DNA from: Pseudomonas sp. GM80
Lineage (GTDB): Bacteria > Pseudomonadota > Gammaproteobacteria > Pseudomonadales > Pseudomonadaceae
Length of the DNA stretch: 64,000 nucleotides
Direction of reading: 5' to 3'
Assembly (NCBI RefSeq): GCF_000282515.1
Contig: NZ_AKJD01000054.1
Location: 1 to 64,000, forward strand
The notes under the pieces are model-generated. The model was not told the DNA's origin and searched no databases. It worked only from the letters and a program-made list of their open reading frames with translations. Made by a program: the position numbers and the translations under genes. Of this stretch, positions 26,152 to 35,744 are shown piece by piece; position 1 is the stretch's first letter, and each line of letters begins with the position of its first letter.

Positions 26152-28611
26152 ATGAAGCAAAAGCGGACTCTCGGAACGCCACGGTTGCTTGGCATCGTCT
26201 GGCCATTCATCGCCGTCGTGTTGTTTCAGGCGTTATTGGGCGGTGTGAGTCTCTATGTCCTGTCGGCCGTTCGCGGTTACGTGGCAGGCGAAAGTCTGTG
26301 GTCCAAAGGCCAGAAAGACGCCATCTATTACCTGAACCTGTACGCCGACAGCCGCGACGAGGCGATCTTCCCCAAGTATCAAAGCGCGATCGCGGTGCCT
26401 CAGGGCGGGCATCAACTACGCGTGGCGCTGGATCATCAGCCGCCCGATCTGGCGTCTGCCCGCGATGGCATTCTCAAGGGCGGCAACCACCCGGACGACG
26501 TTTCCAGCCTGATCTGGCTGTACCTCAACTTTCGTCATTTCAGTTATCTGGAAACCGCCATCGACCGCTGGACGGTCGGCGACGCCTATCTGGTCGAACT
26601 GGATAACGTGGCTCAGGAGATGCATCGGAGCATCACTGGCAACACGGCGGGCGAGGCGGACATTCGTCGCTGGAAGGCGCAGATTTTCGCCATCAACGAC
26701 GCTGTGACTCCGGCGGCCAAGGCGTTCAGTGATGCCTTGGGCGAAGGTTCGCGGATGATTCTGCGCCTGCTGCTGTTGACCAACCTCGCCACGGCGCTGG
26801 GGCTGATCGTGCTGGCGCTGTTGCGCACGCACAAGCTGCTCAAGCAGCGCCATGCCTTTGCCGAAGCGCTGCAACTGGAGAAGGATCGAGCCCACGTCAC
26901 CCTGCATTCTATTGGCGACGGGGTGATCACCACTGACGTTGCCGGGGCCATCGACTACATGAACCCGGCCGCCGAGGCCATGACGCACTGGAAAGCCGAG
27001 CAGGCTGCCGGTTTGCCCTTGGCGGCGCTCTTCAACCTGCTCGACGACAACGCGCAGACCGAAGGGCTGACACTGATCGAGCACATCCTCAGTGGCAAAC
27101 TCAGTGGTGGCAGCGAGCATTCGAAACTGATCCAGCGCCTCGACGGCAGTACAGTGTCGGTGACGCTGGTGGGCGCACCGATCCGCAATGCCGGCAAAGT
27201 CAGTGGCACGGTGCTGGTGCTGCACGACATGACGCAGGAGCGGCAATACATTGCCAACCTGTCGTGGCAGGCGACCCACGATGCGCTGACCGGGTTGGCC
27301 AATCGCCGTGAGTTCGAATATCGCCTGGAGCAGGCGCTGCACAATCTCACCCGTCAGGGCGGGCGGCATGCGTTGATGTTCCTCGATCTGGATCAATTCA
27401 AACTGGTCAACGACACCTGTGGGCATGCCGCCGGCGATGAACTGTTGCGGCATATCTGCGCGTTGCTGCAGTCCGGTTTGCGCGAGGGCGACACCTTGGC
27501 GCGATTGGGCGGTGACGAATTCGGCATTCTTCTGGAGAACTGTGCGCTGGAGGCGGCCGAGAAGATCGCCGACAGCCTGCGCCAGACCGTGCAGAACCTG
27601 CATTTCGTGTGGAAGGGCCGGCCATTTCTGACCACCGTCAGTATCGGCCTGGTGCATGTCGGCCAGACGCCGACCACCCTCGAAGCGTCGTTGCGTGCCG
27701 CCGACATGGCCTGCTACATGGCCAAGGAAAAGGGCCGTAATCGGGTGCAGGTCTACCACGCCGACGATTCGGAGTTGTCGTTGCGCTTCGGTGAGATGGC
27801 CTGGGTACAGCGCTTGCACATGGCACTGGAGGAGAACCGGTTTTGTCTGTACGCCCAGGAAATTGCGCCGTTGGGTGCCGCCGGGGGAGAGCGTGCGCAC
27901 ATCGAAATTCTGTTGCGTCTGCATGATGAAGCGGGGCGGATGATTCTCCCGGACAGTTTCATTCCGGCCGCTGAACGTTATGGTTTGATGAGTCAGTTAG
28001 ATCGTTGGGTAGTGCAAAACGTATTTAAGGTTATTGCTCAATGTATTGCCGAAGAACATGAAGGTCCGTTGGCGATGTGTGCGATTAATCTGTCAGGCAT
28101 TACTATAGGAGATGACGCTTTTTTGCACTTCCTGCGTGAGCAGTTTGTTAACTACGCCATACCGCCTGAAATGATTTGTTTTGAAATTACTGAAACCAGT
28201 GCGATTTCAAATTTAGGCAGTGCAATACGTTTTATTAATGAACTCAAAGGTTTAGGTTGTTACTTCTCGCTGGATGACTTTTGTGCCGGAATGTCTTCAT
28301 TCGCTTATCTGAAACATTTACCTGTAGACTTCCTGAAGATCGACGGGAGTTTCGTAAAGGATATGCTGGACGACCCGATTAACCGCGCAATGGTCGAAGT
28401 GATCAATCACATCGGGCATGTCATGGGGAAACAGACAATTGCCGAGTTTGTAGAAACAACCCAGATCGAGCAGGCATTGCTTGAAATTGGCGTTGATTAC
28501 GCTCAGGGTTATATTATCGAACGTCCGCAATTGTTTACCTGTGACAGTTTGCAAAGTCGGCCCGCCAGACCGCAGCCGCTGTTATTCAAAGCGCCTGGCA
28601 CGTTCCGTTGA
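26152..28611 (+). CDS. rbdA: Membrane PAS-GGDEF-EAL protein, RbdA-like
   Basis: The 819-residue protein has a first membrane helix (about 11-34), a periplasmic sensor loop to about 205 and a second helix (about 206-228). PAS (about 245-365), GGDEF (Gly453-Phe457 in LGGDEFGILL) and EAL (about 560-805) domains follow. The EAL motif reads EIL (585-587) with LDDFCAGMSSF further on. An RxxD inhibitory site (REGD) precedes GGDEF. Length, order and the adjoining ABC exporter orthologue match RbdA (PA0861, 818 residues), a cyclic-di-GMP phosphodiesterase promoting biofilm dispersal. ATG 26152 is chosen for its AAGGGA site. GC content falls sharply from about 27960 to 28540, inside the EAL domain. Confidence 0.85.
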   Translation: MKQKRTLGTPRLLGIVWPFIAVVLFQALLGGVSLYVLSAVRGYVAGESLWSKGQKDAIYYLNLYADSRDEAIFPKYQSAIAVPQGGHQLRVALDHQPPDLASARDGILKGGNHPDDVSSLIWLYLNFRHFSYLETAIDRWTVGDAYLVELDNVAQEMHRSITGNTAGEADIRRWKAQIFAINDAVTPAAKAFSDALGEGSRMILRLLLLTNLATALGLIVLALLRTHKLLKQRHAFAEALQLEKDRAHVTLHSIGDGVITTDVAGAIDYMNPAAEAMTHWKAEQAAGLPLAALFNLLDDNAQTEGLTLIEHILSGKLSGGSEHSKLIQRLDGSTVSVTLVGAPIRNAGKVSGTVLVLHDMTQERQYIANLSWQATHDALTGLANRREFEYRLEQALHNLTRQGGRHALMFLDLDQFKLVNDTCGHAAGDELLRHICALLQSGLREGDTLARLGGDEFGILLENCALEAAEKIADSLRQTVQNLHFVWKGRPFLTTVSIGLVHVGQTPTTLEASLRAADMACYMAKEKGRNRVQVYHADDSELSLRFGEMAWVQRLHMALEENRFCLYAQEIAPLGAAGGERAHIEILLRLHDEAGRMILPDSFIPAAERYGLMSQLDRWVVQNVFKVIAQCIAEEHEGPLAMCAINLSGITIGDDAFLHFLREQFVNYAIPPEMICFEITETSAISNLGSAIRFINELKGLGCYFSLDDFCAGMSSFAYLKHLPVDFLKIDGSFVKDMLDDPINRAMVEVINHIGHVMGKQTIAEFVETTQIEQALLEIGVDYAQGYIIERPQLFTCDSLQSRPARPQPLLFKAPGTFR

Positions 28612-28657
28612 AGTCTCTCGCCGATCCTTATAATCACAAATCAAAAGGAGCCGAACA

Positions 28658-29452
28658 GTGATCGACACATTCAACCGAACCGGACCACTCATGGAATCTG
28701 CAAGTTATCCTGCCTGGGCACAACAGCTCATTGAGGATTGCAGCGAGAGCAAGCGCCGGGTTGTCGAACATGAGTTGTATATGCGCATGCGGGATAACAA
28801 GCTCAGCGCCAAAACCATGCGCCAGTATCTGGTCGGGGGCTGGCCGGTAGTTGAGCAGTTCGCGTTGTACATGGCGCAGAACCTGACCAAGACCAGGTTT
28901 GCCCGCCACCCTGGCGAAGACATGGCGCGGCGTTGGCTGATGCGCAATATTCGCGTTGAACTCAATCATGCCGATTACTGGCTGCACTGGAGTCGCGCCC
29001 ATGGTGTCAGCCTGGAAGACTTGCAGGCGCAGCAAGTGCCGCCGGAACTGCACGCCTTGAGTCATTGGTGCTGGCACACCAGTTCCGCCGATTCGCTGAT
29101 TGTCGCCATCGCTGCGACCAACTATGCAATCGAGGGCGCGACCGGTGAGTGGTCTGCACTGGTCTGCTCGACGGGGGTGTACGCCGCCGCGTTCCCGGAA
29201 GAGGATCGCAAGCGCGCGATGAAGTGGCTGAAGATGCACGCGCAGTACGACGATGCGCATCCGTGGGAAGCGCTGGAGATCATTTGCACCCTCGCCGGCA
29301 TGAACCCGAGCATGGCTTTGCAAACCGAGTTGCGTCAGGCGGTGTGCAAGAGCTACGACTATATGTACCTGTTCCTCGAACGCTGCATGCAACTGGAGAC
29401 GTCCGAGCGTTTGCTGGTAAGCCGTGAACGCCGGGCTGTCGTCGAAAGCTGA
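28658..29452 (+). CDS. TenA/heme-oxygenase-like fold protein
   Basis: The 264-residue, all-helical soluble protein resembles the TenA/PqqC/heme-oxygenase-like superfamily. Conserved-looking helices include VEQFALYMAQNL, MRNIRVELNHADYW and AIAATNYAIEGATGEWS, with several His, Glu and Asp residues that could bind a metal. Family members range from thiaminase to di-iron oxygenases, so no reaction is assigned. The GTG start follows AAAAGGAG at 7 bases. It lies 46 bases after rbdA on the same strand and may be co-transcribed. No thiamine genes are nearby. Confidence 0.75.
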   Translation: MIDTFNRTGPLMESASYPAWAQQLIEDCSESKRRVVEHELYMRMRDNKLSAKTMRQYLVGGWPVVEQFALYMAQNLTKTRFARHPGEDMARRWLMRNIRVELNHADYWLHWSRAHGVSLEDLQAQQVPPELHALSHWCWHTSSADSLIVAIAATNYAIEGATGEWSALVCSTGVYAAAFPEEDRKRAMKWLKMHAQYDDAHPWEALEIICTLAGMNPSMALQTELRQAVCKSYDYMYLFLERCMQLETSERLLVSRERRAVVES

Positions 29453-29476
29453 TTACAGCTGACACCGCGTAAAAAA

Positions 29477-29565
29477 TGTAGGAGTGAGCCTGCTCGCGAT
29501 TGCGGACTGTCAGTCAACATCATTGTTGAATGTCAGATCGCATCGCGAGCAGGCTCGCTCCTACA
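29477..29565. repeat. REP-type inverted repeat (TGTAGGAGTGAGCCTGCTCGCGAT family)
   Basis: Arms TGTAGGAGTGAGCCTGCTCG and the inverse CGAGCAGGCTCGCTCCTACA flank a short AT-rich core. It lies between the convergent TenA-like and diguanylate cyclase genes. Confidence 0.9.
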
Positions 29566-29590
29566 TTTGATTTGGGGGTGTCCGGAGGGC

Positions 29591-30517
29591 TTAGCCCGCC
29601 ATTGCCAAGCGGTTGCGGCCTTCGCGTTTGGCCACATATAGCGCGCTATCCGCGCGGCGCAGCAGGCTTTCCGCCGATTCGCCGGGCAGCAGCGTCGAAC
29701 AGCCGAGGCTCACCGTCAGCTCGATCAGCTGGCCATCGGCGTAATACTCGGCCGCTTGCGCCGCGTAACGCAAACGTTCGCCGACCATCGCTGCCGGTTC
29801 GCGGCTGGTGTTCGACAGCAGAATCAAAAACTCTTCGCCGCCATAACGAAAGACCATGTCGACATTGCGCAGTTGGCCCTTGATCGAGGCGGCAACAGCT
29901 TTGAGCACGTCATCGCCGGCGCTGTGGCCGTGGCTGTCGTTGACCCGTTTGAAGTGATCGATATCGAGCATCAACACCGACAGTGGTTGCAGGTGCCGAC
30001 GCGACATTTCGATCTCGCGTTGCAGGGTCTGCTCCATGGCAATGCGGTTACCGGCACCGGTCAACGGATCGCGCAAGGCGCTCTGGGTCGCGGCGCGGTA
30101 GAGCAGGGCGTTGCGCATCGGGAACAGCAACGACGACAGCAGCGACTCCAGATTGCCTTGTTCATGCTCGTTGAAACGCTGATTGCGGCGGAACACCAGT
30201 TCGCCCATGTGCTCACCTTCGTGGCTCAGGCTGTAACTGACGGAGTGATGACCGCGCGCGCCAAACTCCAGGCGCAGGTCGCTGCCCTTGTGCACGTAGC
30301 TCAAGGCGTCCAGCGGCACGAGACGCTGAACTTCGCGGAAAAACAGACCGAGGATGCGTTGTGGTTCGAGACTGGTTTGCAGTTGCAGGCTCAGTTGCTG
30401 GCGCAATTGCGCAAGACTGGCGGGCCGCTCCAGAAGTGGCGGCTGCTGACCGAAACCCAGGCGTTGCAATTTGGCACTGTCGAAGTCAATTGCATTGGTC
30501 TGGGAAGGTGATTTCAT
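29591..30517 (-). CDS. Diguanylate cyclase with N-terminal GAF-like domain
   Basis: This 308-residue cytoplasmic protein has an N-terminal sensory region (about 35-140) of GAF-like character. A GGDEF domain follows with active-site GGEEF at 226-230 (FRYGGEEFLIL). The inhibitory I-site RxxD is present (Arg217-Asp220 in RNVD). It should therefore make cyclic-di-GMP from GTP and be product-inhibited. No membrane helix or signal peptide is visible, so the signal is probably internal. It is convergent with the TenA-like gene, about 1 kb from RbdA, placing a synthesis enzyme and a putative degrading enzyme close together. Confidence 0.9.
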   Translation of the reverse strand: MKSPSQTNAIDFDSAKLQRLGFGQQPPLLERPASLAQLRQQLSLQLQTSLEPQRILGLFFREVQRLVPLDALSYVHKGSDLRLEFGARGHHSVSYSLSHEGEHMGELVFRRNQRFNEHEQGNLESLLSSLLFPMRNALLYRAATQSALRDPLTGAGNRIAMEQTLQREIEMSRRHLQPLSVLMLDIDHFKRVNDSHGHSAGDDVLKAVAASIKGQLRNVDMVFRYGGEEFLILLSNTSREPAAMVGERLRYAAQAAEYYADGQLIELTVSLGCSTLLPGESAESLLRRADSALYVAKREGRNRLAMAG

Positions 30518-30878
30518 ATGGCGTGAGCCCCTAAGCAGTAAGTCTGTCTTACAGGCTGGGTGAGAGCGGCTATGGGCTGCGCGTCATACTGATCCATCAG
30601 TCCCGTAGGACATTTGGCATAAGTTTAGTCTGCCTGATGACGATTAGTAAGCTATCGAAATCGGCCTTGCCCCATTGCCTTCACACGGCATGCTTTGAGG
30701 AAATTTAGAGCGAAAGTCGTGCCATTCGGTTCAGGTTTATTAAAACCCTTTGTATTCAATGGCTTGTGTTATTTCGGAGTGGAGGGGCGCTGGATAATTG
30801 ACTCAATTGTTGCAGTCGGCAGCGGCAAATGCATGCCGCGACGGGATTCCGCCACGGCAACAAAAGCGACGTATGGCA
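30518..30878. other. Intergenic stretch of about 360 bases with no recognised gene
   Basis: The region lies upstream of the minus-strand diguanylate cyclase gene and downstream of the yciK-like gene. It should hold the cyclase promoter, but no clear sigma-70 pair was found. A plus-strand open frame (30695-30892) has no ribosome-binding site, runs into the end of yciK and looks random. The centre (30700-30790) is AT-richer than the flanks. Confidence 0.5.
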
Positions 30879-31619
30879 TTACTGGGCGTTGAATGCCTGG
30901 CCGTTGATACCGCTGCTGTCCGGCCCCATCAGGTAGAGGTAGACCGGCATGATCTCCTCGGGCGTCGGGTTGTTCAGCGGGTTTTCCCCTGGATAAGCCT
31001 GCGCGCGCATGCTGGTGCGGGTGCCGCCCGGGTTGATGCTGTTGGAGCGCACCGGTGCTACGCCGTCGACCTCATCGGCCAGGGTTTGCATCAAGCCTTC
31101 GGTAGCGAACTTCGACACGCCATAAGCGCCCCAGTATGCGCGGCCCTTGCGACCAACACTGCTGGAGGTGAACACCACCGACGCATCCTGCGACAGCTTG
31201 AGCAGCGGCAACAAGGTGCTGGTCAGCATGAACATGGCGTTGACGTTGACCTGCATGACGCGCATGAAATTTTCCCCGGACAACTGCTCGATCGGCGTGC
31301 GCGGGCCGATGATCGAAGCATTGTGCAGCAGACCATCGAGGTGGCCGAATTCAGCTTCGATCATCGCTGCCAGTTCATCGTACTGATGGGGCAGGGCGGT
31401 TTCGAGGTTGAACGGAATCACTGCCGGCTGCGGATGGCCCGCCGCTTCGATCTCGTCGTAGACCTGGGTCAGATTGGCTTCGGTCTTGCCCAGCAGCAGC
31501 ACGGTCGCGCCGTGAGCGGCGTAGGTTTTCGCCGCAGCCGCGCCAATGCCACGACCGGCACCGGTGACCAGAATGACCCGATCCTTGAGCAATTCGGGGC
31601 GAGCGGAGTAATCAAACAT
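30879..31619 (-). CDS. yciK: YciK-family short-chain dehydrogenase
   Basis: The 246-residue protein is a classical short-chain dehydrogenase. It has an N-terminal cofactor loop VTGAGRGIGAAAAKTYAAHG, the LLHNAS strand (equivalent of NNAG), a catalytic serine in VVFTSSSVGRKG and the YxxxK pair in AYWGAYGVSKFA. These fit the YciK oxidoreductases, whose physiological substrate is not established. The start at 31619 (MFDYSARPELL) is preferred: GTGAGG precedes it, and six upstream residues match nothing typical. The gene is the first of a minus-strand row with mupP, ubiG and the deaminase gene. Confidence 0.88.
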   Translation of the reverse strand: MFDYSARPELLKDRVILVTGAGRGIGAAAAKTYAAHGATVLLLGKTEANLTQVYDEIEAAGHPQPAVIPFNLETALPHQYDELAAMIEAEFGHLDGLLHNASIIGPRTPIEQLSGENFMRVMQVNVNAMFMLTSTLLPLLKLSQDASVVFTSSSVGRKGRAYWGAYGVSKFATEGLMQTLADEVDGVAPVRSNSINPGGTRTSMRAQAYPGENPLNNPTPEEIMPVYLYLMGPDSSGINGQAFNAQ

Positions 31620-31658
31620 AAAAACCTCACAATCCATTCATGAAGACCTGCTTCACCC

Positions 31659-31778
31659 TGTGGCGAGGGGATTTATCCCCGTTCGGCGGCGAAGCCGTCG
31701 CAAAACCTGTGTGTCACATCGCCTGGATGAAAGCGGGGGCCGCTTCGCAGCCCAACGGGGATAAATCCCCTCGCCACA
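31659..31778. repeat. Long inverted repeat (TGTGGCGAGGGGATTTATCCCC family), second copy
   Basis: Arms begin TGTGGCGAGGGGATTTATCC and end CCCCTCGCCACA, as in the copy at 17794-17927, but with a different centre. It separates mupP from yciK on the minus strand, where it may modulate read-through. Confidence 0.9.
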
Positions 31779-31792
31779 AGATCTGATTCAGA

Positions 31793-32464
31793 TCAGCAGC
31801 TGCAGAGCGCGCTGTCGAGCACCTTGCGCAACTCCGACGGGTGATCCACCACCACGTCCGCGCCCCAATGCCGTGGGTTGTCGTCCGGGTGGATGTAGCC
31901 AAACGTCACCGCCGCCGTTTTCGTGCCAGCATCGCGGCCCGACTCGATATCACGCAGATCATCGCCTACAAACAACACCGTCGACGGATCCAGATCAAGC
32001 ATCTTGCACGCAAGGATCAACGGTTCCGGATCCGGCTTGCTGTTCTTCACGTGATCCGGGCAGATCAGCAACGCCGAACGCTCGGCCAGCCCCAGCTGCT
32101 GCATGATCGGCTCGGCAAAGCGCAGCGGCTTGTTGGTGACCACGCCCCAGACCAGATTGGCTTTTTCAATGTCGGCGAGCAATTCGCCCATGCCGTCGAA
32201 CAACTTGCTGTGTACCGCACAGCCGACCAGATAGCGCTCGAGAAACTCCAGGCGCAGCTCCTCGAAGCCCGGTGATTTCGGGTCCATCGAGAATGTCACT
32301 GCAACCATGGCTTTGGCGCCGCCGGAGATCTCGTCGCGGATGTGCTTGTCGTTGATCGGCGGCAAGCCACGATCCGCGCGCATGGCCTGGCAGATGGCGA
32401 TGAAGTCCGGCGCCGTGTCGAGCAGGGTGCCGTCCATGTCGAAAAGGACTGCTCTGATGGCCAT
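31793..32464 (-). CDS. mupP: HAD-family phosphatase, MupP-like (N-acetylmuramate 6-phosphate phosphatase)
   Basis: The 223-residue protein is a HAD subfamily IA hydrolase. Motif I is [10 protein letters not shown] (about residues 8-17), the conserved lysine region is NSKPDPEPL and motif IV is [15 protein letters not shown]. Such proteins are often named phosphoglycolate phosphatase. The position beside ubiG and yciK equals that of MupP in P. aeruginosa and P. putida. MupP dephosphorylates MurNAc-6-phosphate in the peptidoglycan recycling route that bypasses de novo UDP-MurNAc synthesis. The start codon is separated from the ubiG stop by 4 bases. Confidence 0.87.
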   Translation of the reverse strand: MAIRAVLFDMDGTLLDTAPDFIAICQAMRADRGLPPINDKHIRDEISGGAKAMVAVTFSMDPKSPGFEELRLEFLERYLVGCAVHSKLFDGMGELLADIEKANLVWGVVTNKPLRFAEPIMQQLGLAERSALLICPDHVKNSKPDPEPLILACKMLDLDPSTVLFVGDDLRDIESGRDAGTKTAAVTFGYIHPDDNPRHWGADVVVDHPSELRKVLDSALCSC

Positions 32465-32468
32465 CGAC

Positions 32469-33167
32469 TTATTCCTCGCGCAAGGTCTGGATCATGTAGT
32501 TGACGTCAACGTCGCTGGCCAGTTTGTAGTGCTTGGTCAGCGGGTTGTAGGTCAGGCCGATGATGTCCTTGACGGTCAGGCCGGCCATGCGGCTCCACGC
32601 GCCGAGCTCGGACGGGCGGATGAATTTCTTGAAGTCGTGGGTGCCGCGCGGCAGCAGCTTCATGATGTATTCGGCGCCGACGATGGCAAACAGATAGGCC
32701 TTCGGGTTGCGGTTGATGGTCGAGAAGAACACCTGGCCGCCGGGCTTGACCATACGGAAGCAGGCACGGATCACCGACGATGGATCCGGTACATGCTCAA
32801 GCATTTCAAGGCAGGTGACGACGTCGAACTGCTCAGGCATTTCTTCTGCGAGGTCTTCGGCAGTGATCTGGCGGTATTCGACGTTGACGCCGGATTCCAG
32901 CTGATGCAGTTGCGCGACCGCCAGCGGCGCTTCGCCCATGTCGATGCCCATGACGGTGGCGCCACGCTGGGCCATCGCTTCGCTGAGGATGCCGCCACCG
33001 CAACCGACGTCGAGGACTTTCTTGCCGGCCAGATTGACCCGCTCGTCGATCCAGTTGACCCGCAGCGGGTTGATGTCGTGCAGCGGTTTGAATTCGCTTT
33101 CACGATCCCACCAGCGATGGGCCAGGGCTTCGAATTTGGCGATTTCGGCGTGGTCGACGTTGCTCAT
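32469..33167 (-). CDS. ubiG: Ubiquinone biosynthesis O-methyltransferase
   Basis: The 232-residue protein carries the class I SAM-methyltransferase motif [16 protein letters not shown]. The UbiG-typical start [20 protein letters not shown] is present, as are the downstream strand [15 protein letters not shown] and the helix [12 protein letters not shown]. UbiG performs both O-methylation steps of ubiquinone synthesis. Its length matches the family. It precedes mupP with a 4-base gap, so the two are translationally linked. Confidence 0.94.
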   Translation of the reverse strand: MSNVDHAEIAKFEALAHRWWDRESEFKPLHDINPLRVNWIDERVNLAGKKVLDVGCGGGILSEAMAQRGATVMGIDMGEAPLAVAQLHQLESGVNVEYRQITAEDLAEEMPEQFDVVTCLEMLEHVPDPSSVIRACFRMVKPGGQVFFSTINRNPKAYLFAIVGAEYIMKLLPRGTHDFKKFIRPSELGAWSRMAGLTVKDIIGLTYNPLTKHYKLASDVDVNYMIQTLREE

Positions 33168-33224
33168 GTTGAATCCTCTAAAACTTGAAAAAGGGCTGTA
33201 GCCCCGGAGTTTGCCCCGGGGTGT

Positions 33225-34559
33225 TTACGATTCGGTGTGGCCGCTGATGCGCTGGCCCCAGGCCCGGGCGGTGGCGCCCAGTTGCTCTTCGTCCATGCGC
33301 GTCAGGCGCCGGTCGTCGAGCAGTTGCTTGCCGGCGACCCACAGGTGTTTCACGCAGTCGCGACCGGTGGCATAGATCAGCTGCGAAACCGGGTCGTAGA
33401 CCGGTTGCTGGGCCAGACCGGACAGGTCGAAGGCGACGATGTCGGCGGCTTTGCCGATTTCCAGCGAGCCGACTTGCGCCTCGATCCCTAATGCTCGCGC
33501 GCCATTCAATGTGGCCATGCGCAGCGCACGATGGGCGTCCAGCGCGGTGGCCGAACCGGCGACGGCTTTGGCCAGCAGTGCGGCGGTGCGGGTTTCGCCG
33601 AGCAGGTCGAGATCGTTGTTGCTGGCCGCGCCATCAGTGCCGACTGCGACATTCACTCCAGCCTGCCACAAACGCTCTACCGGGCAGAAGCCGCTGGCCA
33701 GTTTGAGATTGGATTCCGGGCAATGGATCACGCTGGTGTTGCTTTCTACCAGCAGCGCCAGGTCGTCATCGCTGATCTGGGTCATGTGCACGGCCTGGAA
33801 GCGTGGGCCGAGCAGGCCCAGGCGACCGAGGCGGGCCAGCGGGCGTTCGCCGCGCTGCTCCAGCGCTTGCTGGACTTCGAACGCGGTTTCGTGGACGTGC
33901 ATGTGGATCGACGCGTCCAGTTCCTCGGCGATCACGCGGATTTTTTCCAGATTCTCGTCGCCGACGGTGTACGGTGCATGAGGGCCGAAGGTGATCTTGA
34001 TGCGTTCGTGATGCTTCAAGTCGCCGAACAGCTCGACGCCTTGGCGAATCGCTTCATCGGCACTGCTGGCGCCCGGGATCGGGAAATCGAGGATCGGAAT
34101 CGCGATTTGCGCACGAATGCCGCTGTTGTGCACGCGCTCGCTGGCGACTTTCGGGAAAAAATACATGTCCGAGAAGCAGGTGATGCCGCCCTTGATCTGC
34201 TCGGCGATGGCCAGATCAGTGCCATCGCGGACAAAATCTTCGTCGACCCATTTCGCTTCGGCCGGCCAGATGTGGTTTTCCAGCCAGGTCATCAGCGGCA
34301 GATCATCGGCCAGGCCACGGAACAGCGTCATTGCTGCGTGGCCGTGGGCGTTGATCAGGCCGGGGGCGAGCAGCACATCCGGCAGTTCGCGAACTTCTGT
34401 GGCGTTACACTTCAATGCTTCGGCGCGCGGGCCGATAAACACGATGCGACCGTCGCGGATGCCCAGGCCATGCTCCTTGAGCACAACGCCAGCGGGTTCG
34501 ACGGGTACCAGCCAGGTCGGCAGCAATAATAAGTCGAGCGCAATGGCAGGTTTCGGCAT
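33225..34559 (-). CDS. TRZ/ATZ-family amidohydrolase, probable 5-methylthioadenosine deaminase
   Basis: The 444-residue protein is a cyclic amidohydrolase. Metal-binding motifs are [30 protein letters not shown], and the aspartate in [15 protein letters not shown]. The family deaminates S-adenosylhomocysteine and/or methylthioadenosine. Its head-to-head position with mtnA matches PA3170/PA3169, where PA3170 was reported to be specific for methylthioadenosine. The start at 34559 ([11 protein letters not shown]) is taken because the longer open frame upstream runs antisense through the whole mtnA gene. Metal (usually Zn) binding is inferred. Confidence 0.88.
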   Translation of the reverse strand: MPKPAIALDLLLLPTWLVPVEPAGVVLKEHGLGIRDGRIVFIGPRAEALKCNATEVRELPDVLLAPGLINAHGHAAMTLFRGLADDLPLMTWLENHIWPAEAKWVDEDFVRDGTDLAIAEQIKGGITCFSDMYFFPKVASERVHNSGIRAQIAIPILDFPIPGASSADEAIRQGVELFGDLKHHERIKITFGPHAPYTVGDENLEKIRVIAEELDASIHMHVHETAFEVQQALEQRGERPLARLGRLGLLGPRFQAVHMTQISDDDLALLVESNTSVIHCPESNLKLASGFCPVERLWQAGVNVAVGTDGAASNNDLDLLGETRTAALLAKAVAGSATALDAHRALRMATLNGARALGIEAQVGSLEIGKAADIVAFDLSGLAQQPVYDPVSQLIYATGRDCVKHLWVAGKQLLDDRRLTRMDEEQLGATARAWGQRISGHTES

Positions 34560-34667
34560 CGAGGGTCGGTTCCAGTGCTTTTGTAAAGGATGGCGAAGTA
34601 TACCCGAGCGTCTTCGCGGGGGGATCGCTATAATCGGCGGCTTTTGTTCATGAGTGCGGGGTGTGGG

Positions 34668-35744
34668 ATGCGCGATCGACTGTTGGCTGCGGAGAAAGTG
34701 AAGGCCATCGAGTGGCGAGACGGCGCGCTGCACCTGCTGGATCAGCGTATTTTGCCGTTCGAAGAAACGTGGATTGCCTACACCAGCGCCGCCGGCGTGG
34801 CTGAGGCGATTCGCTCGATGGTGGTGCGTGGCGCGCCGGCCATCGGCATCAGTGCGGCCTACGGCATCGTGCTCGCGGCGCGCACGCGGATCGCTGAAGG
34901 TGGTGACTGGTACACAGCGCTGGAAGAGGATTTCGCCTTGCTGGCTGATTCCCGTCCGACTGCGGTCAACCTGTTCTGGGCGCTCGGTCGTATGCACGAT
35001 CGCCTCGATCGTTTGAAAGAAAATGCCGATCCGCTGGCGGCGCTGGAAGCCGAGGCGATTGCCATTCATGAAAGCGATCGGGAAGCGAATCTGACCATGG
35101 CGCAGCTCGGCGTCGACCTGATCCGCAAGCATCAGGGCAATGCGCAGGCGATTCTGACCCACTGCAACACCGGCGCGCTGGCTACGGGCGGTTTCGGTAC
35201 CGCGCTGGGTGTGATTCGCGCAGCCTTTATTGAAGGCATGGTCGAGCGCGTTTACGCCGATGAAACCCGCCCGTGGCTGCAAGGCTCGCGTTTGACTGCG
35301 TGGGAACTGGCTAACGAAGGCATTCCGGTCACCCTGAATGCCGACTCCGCTGCTGCACACATCATGAAAACCAAAGGTGTGACCTGGGTGATCGTTGGCG
35401 CCGACCGCATTACCGCCAACGGTGACGTGGCGAACAAGATCGGCACCTATCAACTGGCGGTCAACGCCATGCACCACGGCGTGCGTTTCATGGTCGTGGC
35501 GCCGAGCTCGACCATCGACATGAACCTGGCCAGCGGTGATGACATTCCGATCGAAGAACGTGATGGCGCCGAGCTGCTGGAAGTCGGCGGCAAGCGCGTC
35601 GGTGCCGACGTTGAAGCGTTCAACCCGGTGTTTGACGTGACGCCGGCCGACCTTATCGACGCGATCGTCACCGAGAAAGGCATCGTCGAGCGCCCGGATA
35701 CCGCCAAAATGGCCCAGTTGATGTGCCGCAAGCGCCTGCACTAA
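34668..35744 (+). CDS. mtnA: S-methyl-5-thioribose-1-phosphate isomerase
   Basis: The 358-residue protein has the MtnA/eIF2B-like fold. The catalytic cysteine lies in [18 protein letters not shown] and the aspartate in [19 protein letters not shown]. It isomerises methylthioribose-1-phosphate to methylthioribulose-1-phosphate in methionine salvage; with the divergent deaminase it handles methylthioadenosine from polyamine and acyl-homoserine-lactone synthesis. The start [16 protein letters not shown] at 34668 matches family length; an in-frame ATG at 34650 is an alternative. Only 108 bases separate it from the divergent gene. Confidence 0.94.
   Translation: MRDRLLAAEKVKAIEWRDGALHLLDQRILPFEETWIAYTSAAGVAEAIRSMVVRGAPAIGISAAYGIVLAARTRIAEGGDWYTALEEDFALLADSRPTAVNLFWALGRMHDRLDRLKENADPLAALEAEAIAIHESDREANLTMAQLGVDLIRKHQGNAQAILTHCNTGALATGGFGTALGVIRAAFIEGMVERVYADETRPWLQGSRLTAWELANEGIPVTLNADSAAAHIMKTKGVTWVIVGADRITANGDVANKIGTYQLAVNAMHHGVRFMVVAPSSTIDMNLASGDDIPIEERDGAELLEVGGKRVGADVEAFNPVFDVTPADLIDAIVTEKGIVERPDTAKMAQLMCRKRLH

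Noticed and set aside
30695..30892. Small plus-strand open frame of 65 codons
   Set aside because: No Shine-Dalgarno site, no motif and overlap with the yciK-like gene end.
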